Of a stretch of 64,000 bases of DNA, positions 1 to 9,193 are shown in pieces; within the stretch, counting starts at the first letter, position 1; every line of letters starts with the position of its first letter. Source of the DNA: Rhodanobacter sp. PCA2. GTDB lineage: Bacteria; Pseudomonadota; Gammaproteobacteria; Xanthomonadales; Rhodanobacteraceae. Position numbers and translations under genes: made by a program. The DNA is taken from the NCBI RefSeq assembly GCF_013620825.1, contig NZ_NJIC01000020.1, positions 97,330-161,329 on the forward strand, read 5' to 3'. The notes beneath the pieces are model-generated. The model had not been told where the DNA came from and did not search any database. It saw nothing but the letters and a program-made list of their open reading frames with translations.

Positions 1-1304
1 ACGGTGAACACCTGCGCCGCCCCCTTGCCCAGCACGTAGCCGCCGAAGGACGTCAGCCCCTTGCCGATGCGCACGTAGACGCGCTGGCCCGGCACGGCGT
101 GGTACTTGAAGCTCTGCAGCTCCTGGTAGTCGTTCTCGGTGGGCACCACGTCCAGCTTCAGCGGCTGCGACTGGCGCAGCACGTCCTCGCCCACTTCGGA
201 AACGCTCCAGTCGTAGGGCTCGTCGCTGTCCACGGGCTTCACGCCCGGCTTGCGCGCGGGCAACACCCAGGCGTGGATCCGGTCGGCCACGTCGCTGCCG
301 CGCACGGCGCCGCTGAAGTTCGCCACCAGCACCTGCTCGGGTTCGTACTTGTCGTTGTCGACCAGGGTGGGCTTGAGCTCGTCCACGCCGAGGCTGTAGA
401 GGCCGGGAATGCGCACGCTGGCCTTCAGCGCATCCCTGGTGCCGTCGCCGCCGCGCGCGCTGCGCACGCCGCTGTCGATCGCGACTGCCACGGCGCCGTC
501 GTCGTGCGGCAGCGCCAGCGGCTGCGAGTGGACCCACGCATGCAGACGGGTCTGGTCGTAGGTCACCGTGTATTTCAATGCCGGGCCGCGCTTGCCGCTC
601 CGGTCGGCCAGCGCCAGCGCGACGCGGCGTTCGAACTGCGCGGCGTCGACGGGGTAGTTGAAGTCCACCGGCACGATCACCTGCTTGGCGGTGGCGTCCT
701 GCGGGTCCTGGTAGAACTCGCCCTTGCCCAGCGTGGCGGTGAACGGTGCGGTATCGAAGGCGAAACCGTCGTCGGCCATCCGCACTTGCGGCGCGAACGC
801 CTGGCGCACGTCGAAGCGCACCTTGTAGTGCTGGCCCACCGGCCAGTCGGCGGCCGGCGTGAAGCGCAGGGTGTGGTCGTCCACCCAGGTCCATTGCCCC
901 TTGGTGGCCGGACGCATGTCGATGCCTTCGGTGACCGGCTTGCCGACGCGCTCGATCGGGGCGGCCGATCCGGAGAAGGCCAGTTCCAGCGGATGCACCA
1001 CGATCGGCTGCTTGCCGTAATCGGTGACTGCGGGCGCCTGCACCTGCCAGGTGATCTGTTGCGGCTGCGGCGGACGCGGCCGCTGCTGCCACCAGCGCCA
1101 GCCGTACCAGCCGCCGCCCGCCAGCACGACTGCGCCGAGCAGAATGCCGGCCGCACGCAAGGGGCGCCGTTGCACGGCATGCATCCAGCCCGGCGCCGAC
1201 CAGGCCAGGTCGCCAAACAGCGGACGCAACGCCCAACCAAGTGCATGCCCCACGATGCGCAGCAGGCGCAGCGGCAACAGGAGCAGAAACCGCAGCAGAT
1301 CCAT
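1..1304 (-). CDS. Alpha-2-macroglobulin family protein, N-terminal part (cut by window edge)
   Basis: About 434 residues of the amino-terminal part are visible; the rest runs off the left edge. After a basic, leucine-rich start there is a membrane segment at about residues 50-65 (ILLGAVVLAGGGWYG), then a proline-rich linker and beta-rich macroglobulin-type domains. The leader has no lipobox cysteine, so the protein is probably anchored in the inner membrane by the helix and exposed to the periplasm, unlike the lipoprotein form YfhM of E. coli. Bacterial relatives are large (about 1600-2000 residues) and are thought to trap proteases, often next to penicillin-binding protein 1C. The thioester and bait regions would lie outside the window. 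Assignment rests on domain style and length of frame. Confidence 0.7.
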   Translation of the reverse strand, partial: MDLLRFLLLLPLRLLRIVGHALGWALRPLFGDLAWSAPGWMHAVQRRPLRAAGILLGAVVLAGGGWYGWRWWQQRPRPPQPQQITWQVQAPAVTDYGKQPIVVHPLELAFSGSAAPIERVGKPVTEGIDMRPATKGQWTWVDDHTLRFTPAADWPVGQHYKVRFDVRQAFAPQVRMADDGFAFDTAPFTATLGKGEFYQDPQDATAKQVIVPVDFNYPVDAAQFERRVALALADRSGKRGPALKYTVTYDQTRLHAWVHSQPLALPHDDGAVAVAIDSGVRSARGGDGTRDALKASVRIPGLYSLGVDELKPTLVDNDKYEPEQVLVANFSGAVRGSDVADRIHAWVLPARKPGVKPVDSDEPYDWSVSEVGEDVLRQSQPLKLDVVPTENDYQELQSFKYHAVPGQRVYVRIGKGLTSFGGYVLGKGAAQVFT

Positions 1305-1506
1305 GATGCTTCCCCTGAACTCGTCCATTGAATGACATCGGCATCATCGCCGATGAAGGGTTTTCAAGTACGACCAAGCCTCGCAACGAGATGCGAGGCC
1401 TGTCGATTACCCGATGCGCATCCTGCACCACGAACATGGCAGGACACGGCCGCGATTCTGGCACGGCAAAGCCGCAGCGGTCAGCCGCGCGTGTCGGCTC
1501 GTCGCA

Positions 1507-2382
1507 TCAAAGCGTGGCGGCGATCTCGCGCACCACCGGCGCCAGGCTCGGGTCCTGCAGCGCCATGTGCATGGTGGCGCGCACCAGGCCGGCCTTGTTG
1601 CCGCAATCGAAGCGGGTGCCCTCGAAGCGCCAGGCCAGTACCTTGCCCTGCTCCTTGAGCAGCGCCTCGATGGCGTCGGTGAGCTGGATCTCGCCGCCGG
1701 CGCCCGGCGTGGTGCGTTCCAGCAGCTCGAAGATGCGCCCCGGCAGCACGTAGCGGCCCACCACGGCGAGATTGGACGGCGCCTCGGCAGGCTTGGGTTT
1801 TTCCACCATGTGGCGGATGCGCGCGCTGCGCTCGTCCACCGGTACGGCATCGACGATGCCGTACTTGTCGGTCTGTTCGTGCGGCACTTCCTCCACCGCG
1901 ATCACGCCGGCCTGCTCACGCTCGCCGGCCTCGGCCATCTGGCGCAACGCGCCCTTGCCCGTACCGTTCCAGATCAGGTCGTCGGGCAGCATCACGCCGA
2001 ACGGTTCGTCGCCCACCACCGGCTTGGCGCACAGCACGGCATGACCCAGGCCCAACGCCTCGGGCTGGGTGACGAAGATGGCGCGCACATGCTTCGGCAA
2101 GGTGCCCTGCACCAGCGCGAGCAGCGCATCCTTGCCCTTCTCGTGCAGCTTCGCCTCCAGCTCGTAGGCCTTGTCGAAATAGTCGGCGATGGCGTGCTTG
2201 TAGCGGTTGGTGACGAAGATCAGAGTGTCGGCCCCGGCATCGACGGCCTCGTCCACCGCGTACTGGATCAGCGGCTTGTCCAGCACCGGCAGCATCTCCT
2301 TGGCCACCACCTTGGTGGCGGGCAGGAAGCGCGTGCCGAGGCCGGCCACGGGGAAAACCACCTTGCGCAAGGGCTTGCTCAC
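1507..2382 (-). CDS. galU: UTP--glucose-1-phosphate uridylyltransferase
   Basis: This 291-residue protein makes UDP-glucose from UTP and glucose-1-phosphate, a precursor of LPS core, exopolysaccharide and UDP-glucuronate. The nucleotide-binding signature GLGTRFLPATK spans residues 14-24. KEMLPVLDKPLIQYAVDEA, LPDDL and VEKPKPAEAPS follow in the order normal for GalU, and the length matches the family. The start codon directly abuts the stop of the upstream dehydratase gene, so the two are probably translated from one message. The context, an envelope polysaccharide gene string, fits the role. Confidence 0.96.
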   Translation of the reverse strand: MSKPLRKVVFPVAGLGTRFLPATKVVAKEMLPVLDKPLIQYAVDEAVDAGADTLIFVTNRYKHAIADYFDKAYELEAKLHEKGKDALLALVQGTLPKHVRAIFVTQPEALGLGHAVLCAKPVVGDEPFGVMLPDDLIWNGTGKGALRQMAEAGEREQAGVIAVEEVPHEQTDKYGIVDAVPVDERSARIRHMVEKPKPAEAPSNLAVVGRYVLPGRIFELLERTTPGAGGEIQLTDAIEALLKEQGKVLAWRFEGTRFDCGNKAGLVRATMHMALQDPSLAPVVREIAATL

Positions 2383-4278
2383 TCACTTCTCTCCTGTTTC
2401 CTGGCGACGGATCGAAACCACGTTGTCCGGCTGCGCCGTCTCGCTCCAGCGGAACGACGGCAGCAGGCTGGAGACGCAGCGCCGCAGATCCTCGTCGTTG
2501 TCCGCCGCAACCGTCTCGGCCGCCTTGTTCATCATGGCCTGCAGCAGCTCCCACGACACCTGGCGGTGCTGCGCCAGGAAGATCTTGGCGTGCCGGGTGG
2601 CGCTGTACTGTTCCAGCGGGTGGAACAGCTCCTCGAACAGTTTCTCGCCGGCGCGCAGGCCGGTGTAGACGATGGGAATCTCGCTGCCCGGCTTCTTGCC
2701 GGCGAGCCGTATCATCTGCTCGGCGAGGTCGCGGATCTTCATCGGCTCGCCCATGTCCAGCGCGAAGATCTCGCCGCCCTCGCCCAGGCTGGCCGCCTGC
2801 AGGATCAACTGGCAGGCTTCCGGAATGGTCATGAAGTAGCGCGAGATTTCGGGATGCGTCACCGTGACCGGGCCGCCCTCGCGGATCTGCTGGCGGAACA
2901 ACGGCACCACCGAACCGGCCGAGTCCAGCACGTTGCCGAAGCGCACCGTGATGTAGCGGGTGGCGGCATGGGCGTTGAGGTTCTGGCACCAGATCTCCGC
3001 GATGCGCTTGCAGGCGCCCATCACGCTGGTGGGGTTGACCGCCTTGTCGGTGGAAATCAGCACGAAGCATTCGACGCCGGCGTCCCGCGCGAGGTCGGCC
3101 ATGGTGCGCGTGCCCAGCACGTTGTTGAGGAAGGCCGCGCGCAGCTGGCCTTGCAGCATCGGCACGTGCTTGTAGGCGGCGGCATGGAACACCACCTCGG
3201 GGCGCGCTTCGGCCAGCACCCTGCGCATCAGCACGCTGTCGCCGCAATTGGCCAGCACGCCCTCGAGCAGCAGCTCGGGATAGTTCGTGCGCAGTTCGCG
3301 GGTGATGAGGTAGAGGTTGTATTCGCTGTGGTCGATCACGACCAGGGACTGCGCGCCCAGCCGCGCCACCTGGCGGCACAGCTCCGAACCGATCGAGCCG
3401 CCGCCGCCGGTGACCAGCACGCGGCGGCCGCTGATCGTCTCGCGGATCGCGGTCCAGTCCAGCTCCACCGCGTCGCGACCGAGCAGGTCCTCGATCGCCA
3501 CTTCCTTGATCTCGTTGAACTGCGCACGGCCCGCGACCACGTCGTCCAGCCGCGGAATGGTCCGGTACGGCAGGCCGCTGAGGTCGCACAGCGCAACCAC
3601 CCGGCGCATCTCGCCGACCGACGCGGAGGGCAAGGCGATCAGCAGCATCTCGACGGCGGTCTCGCGGGCGATTTCCGGCAACTGGTCGAACTGCCCCAGC
3701 ACCGGGTGGCCGTTGATGCTGGCGCCGCGCAGCGCGGGACGGTCGTCGAGGAAGCCCACCATCGTGTAGCCGCCGTCGCGCTGCAGGTCGCGCGACAGCA
3801 CTTCGCCGGCCCGATCCGCGCCGAGGATCATCACCCGCCGCGCCGAGCGCGCGCCGGTCACGCCGCCGCGGCTGTCTTTCCAGTAACGGTAGGTGAGCCG
3901 CGGCAGACCCAGCATCAAGGCCAGCACCACCGGGTAGAGCAGCAGCATGGAACGCGGCACGCCCTGCAAGCGGTTGAGCATCGACAGCAGCAACCAGACC
4001 ACGGCCGAGCCGAGCACCACGGCGCGCAGGATGTTCCACAGGTCCGGCAGACTGGCGAAGCGCCAGACGCCCCGGTACAAGCCGGTCCAGCGGAAGATCA
4101 GGCCCTGCGCCACCAGCACCACCGGGAATTCGAACCAGCGGAAGTGCACCACGTCTTCCGGCCGCACCGCGTAGCGCAGCAGCTTCGCGATCCACCACGC
4201 GAGCGCGGCCATGGCCAGGTCATGCAGCATGACCGCCATCCGTGGGTGGATGATGCCGATGAATTTACGCAGCGACAT
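2383..4278 (-). CDS. Membrane-bound nucleotide-sugar 4,6-dehydratase, WbpM/CapD type
   Basis: A 631-residue protein of the WbpM/WbcP/CapD family, which converts UDP-GlcNAc to a 4-keto-6-deoxy sugar for O-antigen or capsule building blocks. The first ~120 residues contain about four membrane helices. A Rossmann domain starts near RVMILGADRAGEV, and the catalytic short-chain dehydrogenase domain has its NAD loop TGGGGSIGSE near residues 286-296. HAAAYKHVP lies near 366 and STDKAVNPTSVMGACKR near 407-423. The usual tyrosine of the YxxxK motif is Met (SVMGACK), as is known for the large WbpM-type enzymes with an S-M-K triad. It overlaps the upstream transferase gene by 14 bases, which suggests translational coupling. 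Confidence 0.9.
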   Translation of the reverse strand: MSLRKFIGIIHPRMAVMLHDLAMAALAWWIAKLLRYAVRPEDVVHFRWFEFPVVLVAQGLIFRWTGLYRGVWRFASLPDLWNILRAVVLGSAVVWLLLSMLNRLQGVPRSMLLLYPVVLALMLGLPRLTYRYWKDSRGGVTGARSARRVMILGADRAGEVLSRDLQRDGGYTMVGFLDDRPALRGASINGHPVLGQFDQLPEIARETAVEMLLIALPSASVGEMRRVVALCDLSGLPYRTIPRLDDVVAGRAQFNEIKEVAIEDLLGRDAVELDWTAIRETISGRRVLVTGGGGSIGSELCRQVARLGAQSLVVIDHSEYNLYLITRELRTNYPELLLEGVLANCGDSVLMRRVLAEARPEVVFHAAAYKHVPMLQGQLRAAFLNNVLGTRTMADLARDAGVECFVLISTDKAVNPTSVMGACKRIAEIWCQNLNAHAATRYITVRFGNVLDSAGSVVPLFRQQIREGGPVTVTHPEISRYFMTIPEACQLILQAASLGEGGEIFALDMGEPMKIRDLAEQMIRLAGKKPGSEIPIVYTGLRAGEKLFEELFHPLEQYSATRHAKIFLAQHRQVSWELLQAMMNKAAETVAADNDEDLRRCVSSLLPSFRWSETAQPDNVVSIRRQETGEK

Positions 4279-5275
4279 GACGGTCCCTTGGCGAATGTCG
4301 CCGCAGGCAGCGGCGCTTCAGCAGCAGCCAGATCGCCGCCGCAGCCATATAGACTGCCATGGTAACCATCCAGCCCGCGCCTGGATGACTCCAGGCCAAC
4401 CAGGCCGACGGCGCAGCGAACAGCAGGTTCCATGTCATGTAGATCACGCCTCCCCCGGCATGCGTGCGCCCCCGCCTGACCAACCACTGGTACAGATGTT
4501 CGCGGTGCGCAGTGTACCAGCGCCTCCCGCGCAGGAACCGTGACAGCAAGGTCAGGCTGGCGTCCGCCACGAACGCCGAGGACAGGATCAGCGCCGGCCA
4601 CAGCAGTTGCGCATCGACCCGCCACAGCAGCACCGAGAACGCGAAGATCAGGAATCCGGCACTGCCGCTGCCCACATCGCCCATGAAGATCCGCGCCGGC
4701 GGCCGGTTCAGGCACCAGAAACCGAGGCTGGCCGTCGCGAAGCAGCCGGCGGCCAGCGCCAGCGCGGGTTGTCCCGCCGCCCAGGCCAGGCCGGCCAGGC
4801 CGGCGGCCACGAACATCGCCTGCTGGGCCAGCAAGCCATCGATGCCATCCATGAAGTTGTGCAGGTTGACGCTCCAGGCACCCGCCAGCAGCAACGCCGG
4901 CAGCCACCACCACGACATGCCGGTCGCCGCCAGGGCAGCGGCAAACAGCAGCACCGCAAGCAATTGCGCGCCCAGCCGCGGCAGGATGGGCAGCGACCGG
5001 TGGTCGTCCCACCAGCCTGCCAAGGCAACCAGCGACAGACCCGCCACCACGGCGGCCACCACGACGGCAGGCCAGAGCTCCCCCGCGCCAAGCAGCGCAC
5101 CTGGCAGACAAACCATGCCGGCGACGACGATGCCGATACCGCCACCGCGCGGCGTGGGCACGGTGTGGGATCGTCGCTGGCCAGGACGATCCAGCATGCC
5201 GCGGCGATGCGCATAGGCGATCGCCGCCCGCGCCGACAGCCACGCAATCAGGAAAGACAGCAGCAACCATCCCAT
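4265..5275 (-). CDS. Undecaprenyl-phosphate sugar-1-phosphate transferase, WbpL/WecA family (glycosyltransferase family 4)
   Basis: A polytopic membrane protein of 336 residues that should transfer a HexNAc-1-phosphate to undecaprenyl phosphate and so start O-antigen or another envelope glycan. Family signatures are all present: NFMDGIDG near residues 139-146, GDVGSGSAG near 198, and HREH near 256. The hydrophobic segments are dense, with about ten helices expected. I chose the ATG at 5275; a GTG at 5296 overlapping the lapB stop (GTGA) would add seven residues and is a real alternative. It sits between lapB and the WbpM-type dehydratase, and in Pseudomonas aeruginosa wbpL and wbpM also lie together beside ihfB. 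WbpL is the closer comparison, but specificity cannot be read from sequence alone. Confidence 0.88.
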   Translation of the reverse strand: MGWLLLSFLIAWLSARAAIAYAHRRGMLDRPGQRRSHTVPTPRGGGIGIVVAGMVCLPGALLGAGELWPAVVVAAVVAGLSLVALAGWWDDHRSLPILPRLGAQLLAVLLFAAALAATGMSWWWLPALLLAGAWSVNLHNFMDGIDGLLAQQAMFVAAGLAGLAWAAGQPALALAAGCFATASLGFWCLNRPPARIFMGDVGSGSAGFLIFAFSVLLWRVDAQLLWPALILSSAFVADASLTLLSRFLRGRRWYTAHREHLYQWLVRRGRTHAGGGVIYMTWNLLFAAPSAWLAWSHPGAGWMVTMAVYMAAAAIWLLLKRRCLRRHSPRDRHVAA

Positions 5276-5292
5276 GGTCGTGGCCACGGACG

Positions 5293-6465
5293 TCACTCGT
5301 TGGCGACGCCGTGGATGGGCCGGATCGTGCTCCAGCTCTTGCAGCTGGGGCACTGCCAGTGATGCGCCTTCGCGCCGAAGCCGCAGCGGCTGCAGCGGTA
5401 CATCGCCTGGCCTTCCAGCAGCTTGCGGGTGAGGTCGCGCAGGATCAGGAAGTTCTCGCGCGCCTCGCCCTCGATCCGGTCCATCGTGGCTTCCAGCAGC
5501 TCCATCAGGCCGCGCACCGAGGGGCGCTGCCGCAGCTGCGCGGTCAGGAAGGCCACCGCCGCGCGCTGGCCGTCGCGCTGCTGGTACAGCCGGGTCAGCG
5601 CCAGCACCGGCGAAATGCCGTGGTAATGCTCCAGCAGTTCGCGCAGGAAACGCTCGGCGCGATCCATCTGCTGCGAACTGGCGTAGCTGTTCAGCAGCGG
5701 CGGCAGGATCTCCGGCACGAACGCGATGTCCGCGCCTATCGCGGCCTCGTATGCCTGCACCGCTTCGGCATGCTGGCCTTCCTCGGACCGCAGCCGTCCG
5801 GTCAGCATCCAGGCGCGCACGCAATCGGGCTGGCAGCGGAAGGCCTGGTCCAGATAATCGCGCGCCTCGATCCGGGCGCCATGCTGGCGCGAGCGCTCGG
5901 CCAGCTCGCAGTAGAACTGGGCGATCATCGGCGCCTCTTCCTCGCCGGTCATCACCTCCAGCCGGCGGGCGTGCTCGATCGCCTTGTTCCAGTCGCGTTC
6001 GTGCTGGTAGATCGCGATCAGGTGGCGCAGCGCCGAGGGCGCGTGCGCGTTCATCGCCACCAGGTCGCTGAACAGCGCCTCGGCGCGATCGAGCAGGCCC
6101 GCACGCATGTAGTCCTCGCCCAGTTCCAGCAAGGCCACGGTCTTGGTCGGCTCGGACAGGTTCGGCCGCGACACCAGGTGCTGGTGCAGGCGTATCGCCC
6201 GGTCCACCTCGCCCCGGCGGCGGAACAGGTTGCCCAGCGCGAGATGCGTCTCCACCGTGTCGCGGTTGTACTCGGCCAGGCGCAGGAACACCTCGATCGC
6301 CTTGTCCTGCTCCTCGTTGAGCAGGTAGTTCAGGCCGCGGAAGTAGTCCGACGAGAGCTCGTTGACCGCCGCGCCCGAGCGCCGCGCATTCCTCCGGCGG
6401 GAGGCCCACCAGCCCAGCGCGAAAGCGATGGCCGCCAGCGGCAGCAACGCATACCAGGGCATCAT
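5293..6465 (-). CDS. lapB: Lipopolysaccharide assembly protein LapB (YciM)
   Basis: A 390-residue protein, almost exactly the E. coli LapB length (389). It has one N-terminal membrane helix (residues 3-20), a long run of TPR repeats, and a C-terminal rubredoxin-type metal domain with two CxxC pairs (CSRCG and CPSCK) near residues 357-376. In E. coli LapB works with FtsH and YejM/PbgA to control turnover of LpxC and hence LPS synthesis. The start codon ATGATG overlaps the lapA stop (ATGA), giving the usual coupled lapA-lapB pair. Confidence 0.95.
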   Translation of the reverse strand: MMPWYALLPLAAIAFALGWWASRRRNARRSGAAVNELSSDYFRGLNYLLNEEQDKAIEVFLRLAEYNRDTVETHLALGNLFRRRGEVDRAIRLHQHLVSRPNLSEPTKTVALLELGEDYMRAGLLDRAEALFSDLVAMNAHAPSALRHLIAIYQHERDWNKAIEHARRLEVMTGEEEAPMIAQFYCELAERSRQHGARIEARDYLDQAFRCQPDCVRAWMLTGRLRSEEGQHAEAVQAYEAAIGADIAFVPEILPPLLNSYASSQQMDRAERFLRELLEHYHGISPVLALTRLYQQRDGQRAAVAFLTAQLRQRPSVRGLMELLEATMDRIEGEARENFLILRDLTRKLLEGQAMYRCSRCGFGAKAHHWQCPSCKSWSTIRPIHGVANE

Positions 6466-6719
6466 GCAGCGGCCGGCGTCTTGCCGGACTCCTTGCGCCG
6501 TTGCCGCTGCAGCCGCCGCTGCCGCAGGCTCATGCCCAGCCACGCGGTGAGGCCGCCCAGCAGCCAGCCCAGCACCAGCACGGCAAGCAAGGCCGCGCCC
6601 TTGGGCACGGACACCCGCGCAAACGCGAAGTCGTAGCCGACCAGATCGGCGTTGAGGGCACCCACCACCACGCCGGCGGCGACGAAAAACAGCAGGACGA
6701 GTATCGCGATCAGTCGCAT
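6462..6719 (-). CDS. lapA: Lipopolysaccharide assembly protein A domain protein
   Basis: A small inner-membrane protein of 85 residues with two hydrophobic segments (residues 2-24 and about 43-62) separated by a short loop, and a strongly basic C-terminal tail (RQRRLQRQRRKESGK). This is the DUF1049/LapA layout. It forms a pair with lapB (4-base overlap) and lies downstream of ihfB, a conserved arrangement in gammaproteobacteria. Its exact biochemical role is less clear than that of LapB. Confidence 0.9.
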   Translation of the reverse strand: MRLIAILVLLFFVAAGVVVGALNADLVGYDFAFARVSVPKGAALLAVLVLGWLLGGLTAWLGMSLRQRRLQRQRRKESGKTPAAA

Positions 6720-7007
6720 GCGGCGACTTTACCCGATCATCCGTGGGCGGCACAGCACGCGGATGCCGTCGCGCTGTCCGGATTCAGCCGTGGCCGAGGG
6801 AACCGGCACGCACAGCCTGGCGATCGTCCTTGATCGCGGGAATCAAACGGGCTGCCGCCCATGGCTGCACGTTCCAGGATGGGGGCGCGACGATTCGGCC
6901 GCGGGAGCGGTGGCGGCCGCCGACCGGGGCCGTCCCCGCCAAGGCAAACAAAAAGGCAGGACCGGCTCGCGCCGCCTGCCTTCGAACATCTGCCTGCACG
7001 CGTGGCG
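6720..7007. other. Intergenic stretch between ihfB and lapA with repeat relic and terminator
   Basis: No convincing gene lies in these 288 bases. Near 6841-6870 is a degenerate copy of the repeat that forms the array at 35133-35307: both have ATCAAACGGGC followed by a palindromic CCATGG core and GCAC. The right end, 6950-6980, holds the ihfB terminator. The G-rich middle (6875-6930) shows nothing else recognisable. Confidence 0.5.
6947..6982 (-). terminator. Intrinsic terminator of ihfB
   Basis: On the minus strand a GGCAGG / CCTGCC stem, with a GC-rich inner part, is followed by TTTTTGTTT. It lies about 30 bases after the ihfB stop, so lapA-lapB probably need their own promoter or read-through. 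Confidence 0.7.
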
Positions 7008-7271
7008 TCAGCCGGCCGCGCTTTCTTCCTGCCCCAGGTTCACGCGTTCGCGCAGTTCCTTGCCGGGCTTGAAGTGCGGCACGTGCTTGCCGGGCAGCGC
7101 CACCGAGTCGCCGGTCTTGGGGTTGCGCCCCATACGCGGCGGCCGGTAATGCAGGGCGAAGCTGCCGAAGCCGCGCACCTCGATCCGCTCCTTGACCGCC
7201 AGCTCGACATCGGCGAACGCAAGATGGGTCTGGCGCCTGGCCAGCGCTTCGATCAATTCGGATTTGGTCAT
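7008..7271 (-). CDS. ihfB: Integration host factor subunit beta, with an internal deletion
   Basis: IHF beta pairs with IHF alpha to bind and sharply bend DNA. This copy has 87 residues; E. coli IhfB has 94. The N-terminus ([14 protein letters not shown]) and everything from [11 protein letters not shown] onward, including the DNA-binding arm [11 protein letters not shown] and the tail [15 protein letters not shown], are well conserved. Between VELAVK and ERIEV about 13 residues are missing (E. coli residues 28-40, the rest of helix 2 and the following turn), although the C-terminus is about six residues longer. The reading frame is intact. Helix 2 forms much of the dimer interface, so this subunit may be altered or non-functional. 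A real in-frame deletion and an assembly error are both possible. Confidence 0.88.
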   Translation of the reverse strand: MTKSELIEALARRQTHLAFADVELAVKERIEVRGFGSFALHYRPPRMGRNPKTGDSVALPGKHVPHFKPGKELRERVNLGQEESAAG

Positions 7272-7308
7272 GGTCCCCGTGTCCGCGACGTGTGTCTCCG
7301 CGCTGCAT

Positions 7309-7337
7309 GGCGCGGGGCAGTCCTGCCGCCCCGCGCC
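7309..7337 (-). terminator. GC-rich hairpin between rpsA and ihfB
   Basis: Perfect 10-bp arms GGCGCGGGGC / GCCCCGCGCC with a 9-base loop lie in the 79-base gap downstream of rpsA. There is no T run, so it may be an RNA-stability or partial termination element rather than a full terminator. Confidence 0.4.
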
Positions 7338-7350
7338 GGTTCCGCAACGC

Positions 7351-9024
7351 TTACTCGGCCTTGTTGAGCTGCTCCTTGAGCAGCGCACCGAGCTTGGTGG
7401 TGCCACCGGCAGCCGAGGAATACTCGGCCAGCGCTTCCTGCACGTCCTCCTCGTCCTTGGCGCGGATCGACAGCGAAAGCTGGCGGCCCTTGCGGTCCAT
7501 GCCGGTGAACTTGGCCTCGACCTTGTCGCCCACCTTCAGGTGCTGGGTCGCGTCGTCGATGCGCTCCTTGGCGATGTCGTTGGCGCGGATGTAACCCTCC
7601 ACGCCCTCGCCCAGGTCGATCACCGCACCCTTGGCGTCCACTTCCTTCACCGTGCCGGTGACGATGCTGCCGCGCGTGTGGCTGGCCATGAACTGGCCGA
7701 ACGGGTCCTGCTCCATCTGCTTGATGCCGAGCGAGATGCGCTCGCGCTCCGGATCGACCGCCAGCACCACGGCCTCGATCTCGTCGCCCTTCTTGAAGTT
7801 GCGCACGAGGTCTTCGCCGGACATCTGCCAGGAGATGTCGGACAGGTGCACCAGGCCGTCGATGCCGCCGTCCAGGCCGATGAACACGCCGAAGTCGGTG
7901 ATCGACTTGATCTGGCCGGAGACCTTGTCGCCCTTCTTGTGCATGGCGGCGAAGGCTTCCCACGGGTTGGAACGGGTCTGCTTGATGCCGAGCGAGATGC
8001 GGCGACGCTCTTCATCCACGTCCAGCACCATCACTTCGGTCTCGTCGCCGACCTGCACCACCTTGGCCGGGTTGACGTTCTTGTTGGTCCAGTCCATCTC
8101 GGACACGTGGACCAGGCCCTCGACGCCCGGCTCGATCTCGACGAAGCAGCCGTAGTCGGTGACGTTGGAGACCTTGCCGAACAGGCGCGAGCCCACCGGG
8201 TAGCGACGCGAGATGTTCACCCACGGATCGTCGCCCAGCTGCTTCAGGCCCAGCGAAACGCGGTTGCGCTCCTTGTCGAACTTCAGCACGCGCACTTCCA
8301 GCTCGTCGCCGACGTTGACGACTTCGCTCGGGTGGCGCACGCGCTTCCACGCCATGTCGGTGATGTGCAGCAGGCCGTCGATGCCGCCCAGGTCCACGAA
8401 CGCGCCGTAGTCGGTGAGGTTCTTCACCACGCCCTTGATCACGGCGCCCTCGACCAGGCGCTCCAGCAGCTGTTCGCGCTCGGCGGAGAACTCGGTCTCG
8501 ACGACGGCGCGGCGGCTGACCACCACGTTGTTGCGCTTGCGGTCCAGCTTGATGATCTTGAACTCGAGTTCCTTGCCCTCGAGGTAGGTCGGCTCGCGCA
8601 CCGGGCGCACGTCGACCAGCGAGCCGGGCAGGAAGGCGCGGACATCCTTGATGTCGACGGTGAAGCCGCCCTTGACCTTGCCGGAGATCATGCCCTTGAT
8701 GGTCTCTTCCTTGTCGAACGCCTCCTCGAGGTCGTCCCACACCATCGAGCGCTTGGCCTTCTCGCGCGACAGCTTGGTTTCGCCGAACCCGTCTTCCAGG
8801 GCTTCGAGAGCCACCTTCACGTGGTCGCCGACGTTCACCTCGAGGGTGCCATCCTCGCCCTTGAACTGTTCGATCGGGACGATGCCTTCGCTCTTCAGGC
8901 CGGCGTTGATCACGACGACGTCGTTGCGGACTTCCACCACGATGCCGGTGACGATGGCGCCGGGCTTCAGCTTGGCGATGGCCTGCTGGCTCTGTTCAAA
9001 CAGTTCGGCAAAACTTTCGGTCAT
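7351..9024 (-). CDS. rpsA: 30S ribosomal protein S1
   Basis: 557 residues, the same length as E. coli S1, starting [11 protein letters not shown]. Six S1/OB-fold RNA-binding repeats are visible in order; the later repeats carry the clear pattern G-x-V-x-N-[VL]-T-D-[YF]-G-x-F-[VI]. S1 docks mRNA, especially those with structured or weak leaders, on the 30S subunit. It lies in the conserved order cmk-rpsA-ihfB. The 169-base leader upstream (9025-9193) may carry autoregulatory structure as in E. coli, but I could not identify a specific element there. Confidence 0.97.
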   Translation of the reverse strand: MTESFAELFEQSQQAIAKLKPGAIVTGIVVEVRNDVVVINAGLKSEGIVPIEQFKGEDGTLEVNVGDHVKVALEALEDGFGETKLSREKAKRSMVWDDLEEAFDKEETIKGMISGKVKGGFTVDIKDVRAFLPGSLVDVRPVREPTYLEGKELEFKIIKLDRKRNNVVVSRRAVVETEFSAEREQLLERLVEGAVIKGVVKNLTDYGAFVDLGGIDGLLHITDMAWKRVRHPSEVVNVGDELEVRVLKFDKERNRVSLGLKQLGDDPWVNISRRYPVGSRLFGKVSNVTDYGCFVEIEPGVEGLVHVSEMDWTNKNVNPAKVVQVGDETEVMVLDVDEERRRISLGIKQTRSNPWEAFAAMHKKGDKVSGQIKSITDFGVFIGLDGGIDGLVHLSDISWQMSGEDLVRNFKKGDEIEAVVLAVDPERERISLGIKQMEQDPFGQFMASHTRGSIVTGTVKEVDAKGAVIDLGEGVEGYIRANDIAKERIDDATQHLKVGDKVEAKFTGMDRKGRQLSLSIRAKDEEDVQEALAEYSSAAGGTTKLGALLKEQLNKAE

Positions 9025-9193
9025 GTTGATTCCAGATTGGGAAAGGACGGCTGCGATGCCCGCATGCGGGTCTATGTCGGCAGCAATCCACCGGTTGGGG
9101 TGTCTCGGGAACGCCCTTGCGGGACGCCCGTCGCCACCATGGTTGAGCCCCGGCCAGCATGGCCGGAGAACGAAAACCATCGCGCCGCCCGGT

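Noticed and set aside
1414..4365. Very long open frame on the plus strand (983 codons) antisense to galU and the dehydratase
   Set aside because: Low-complexity, His/Arg/Gln-rich translation opposite conserved genes; a by-product of high GC at third positions.
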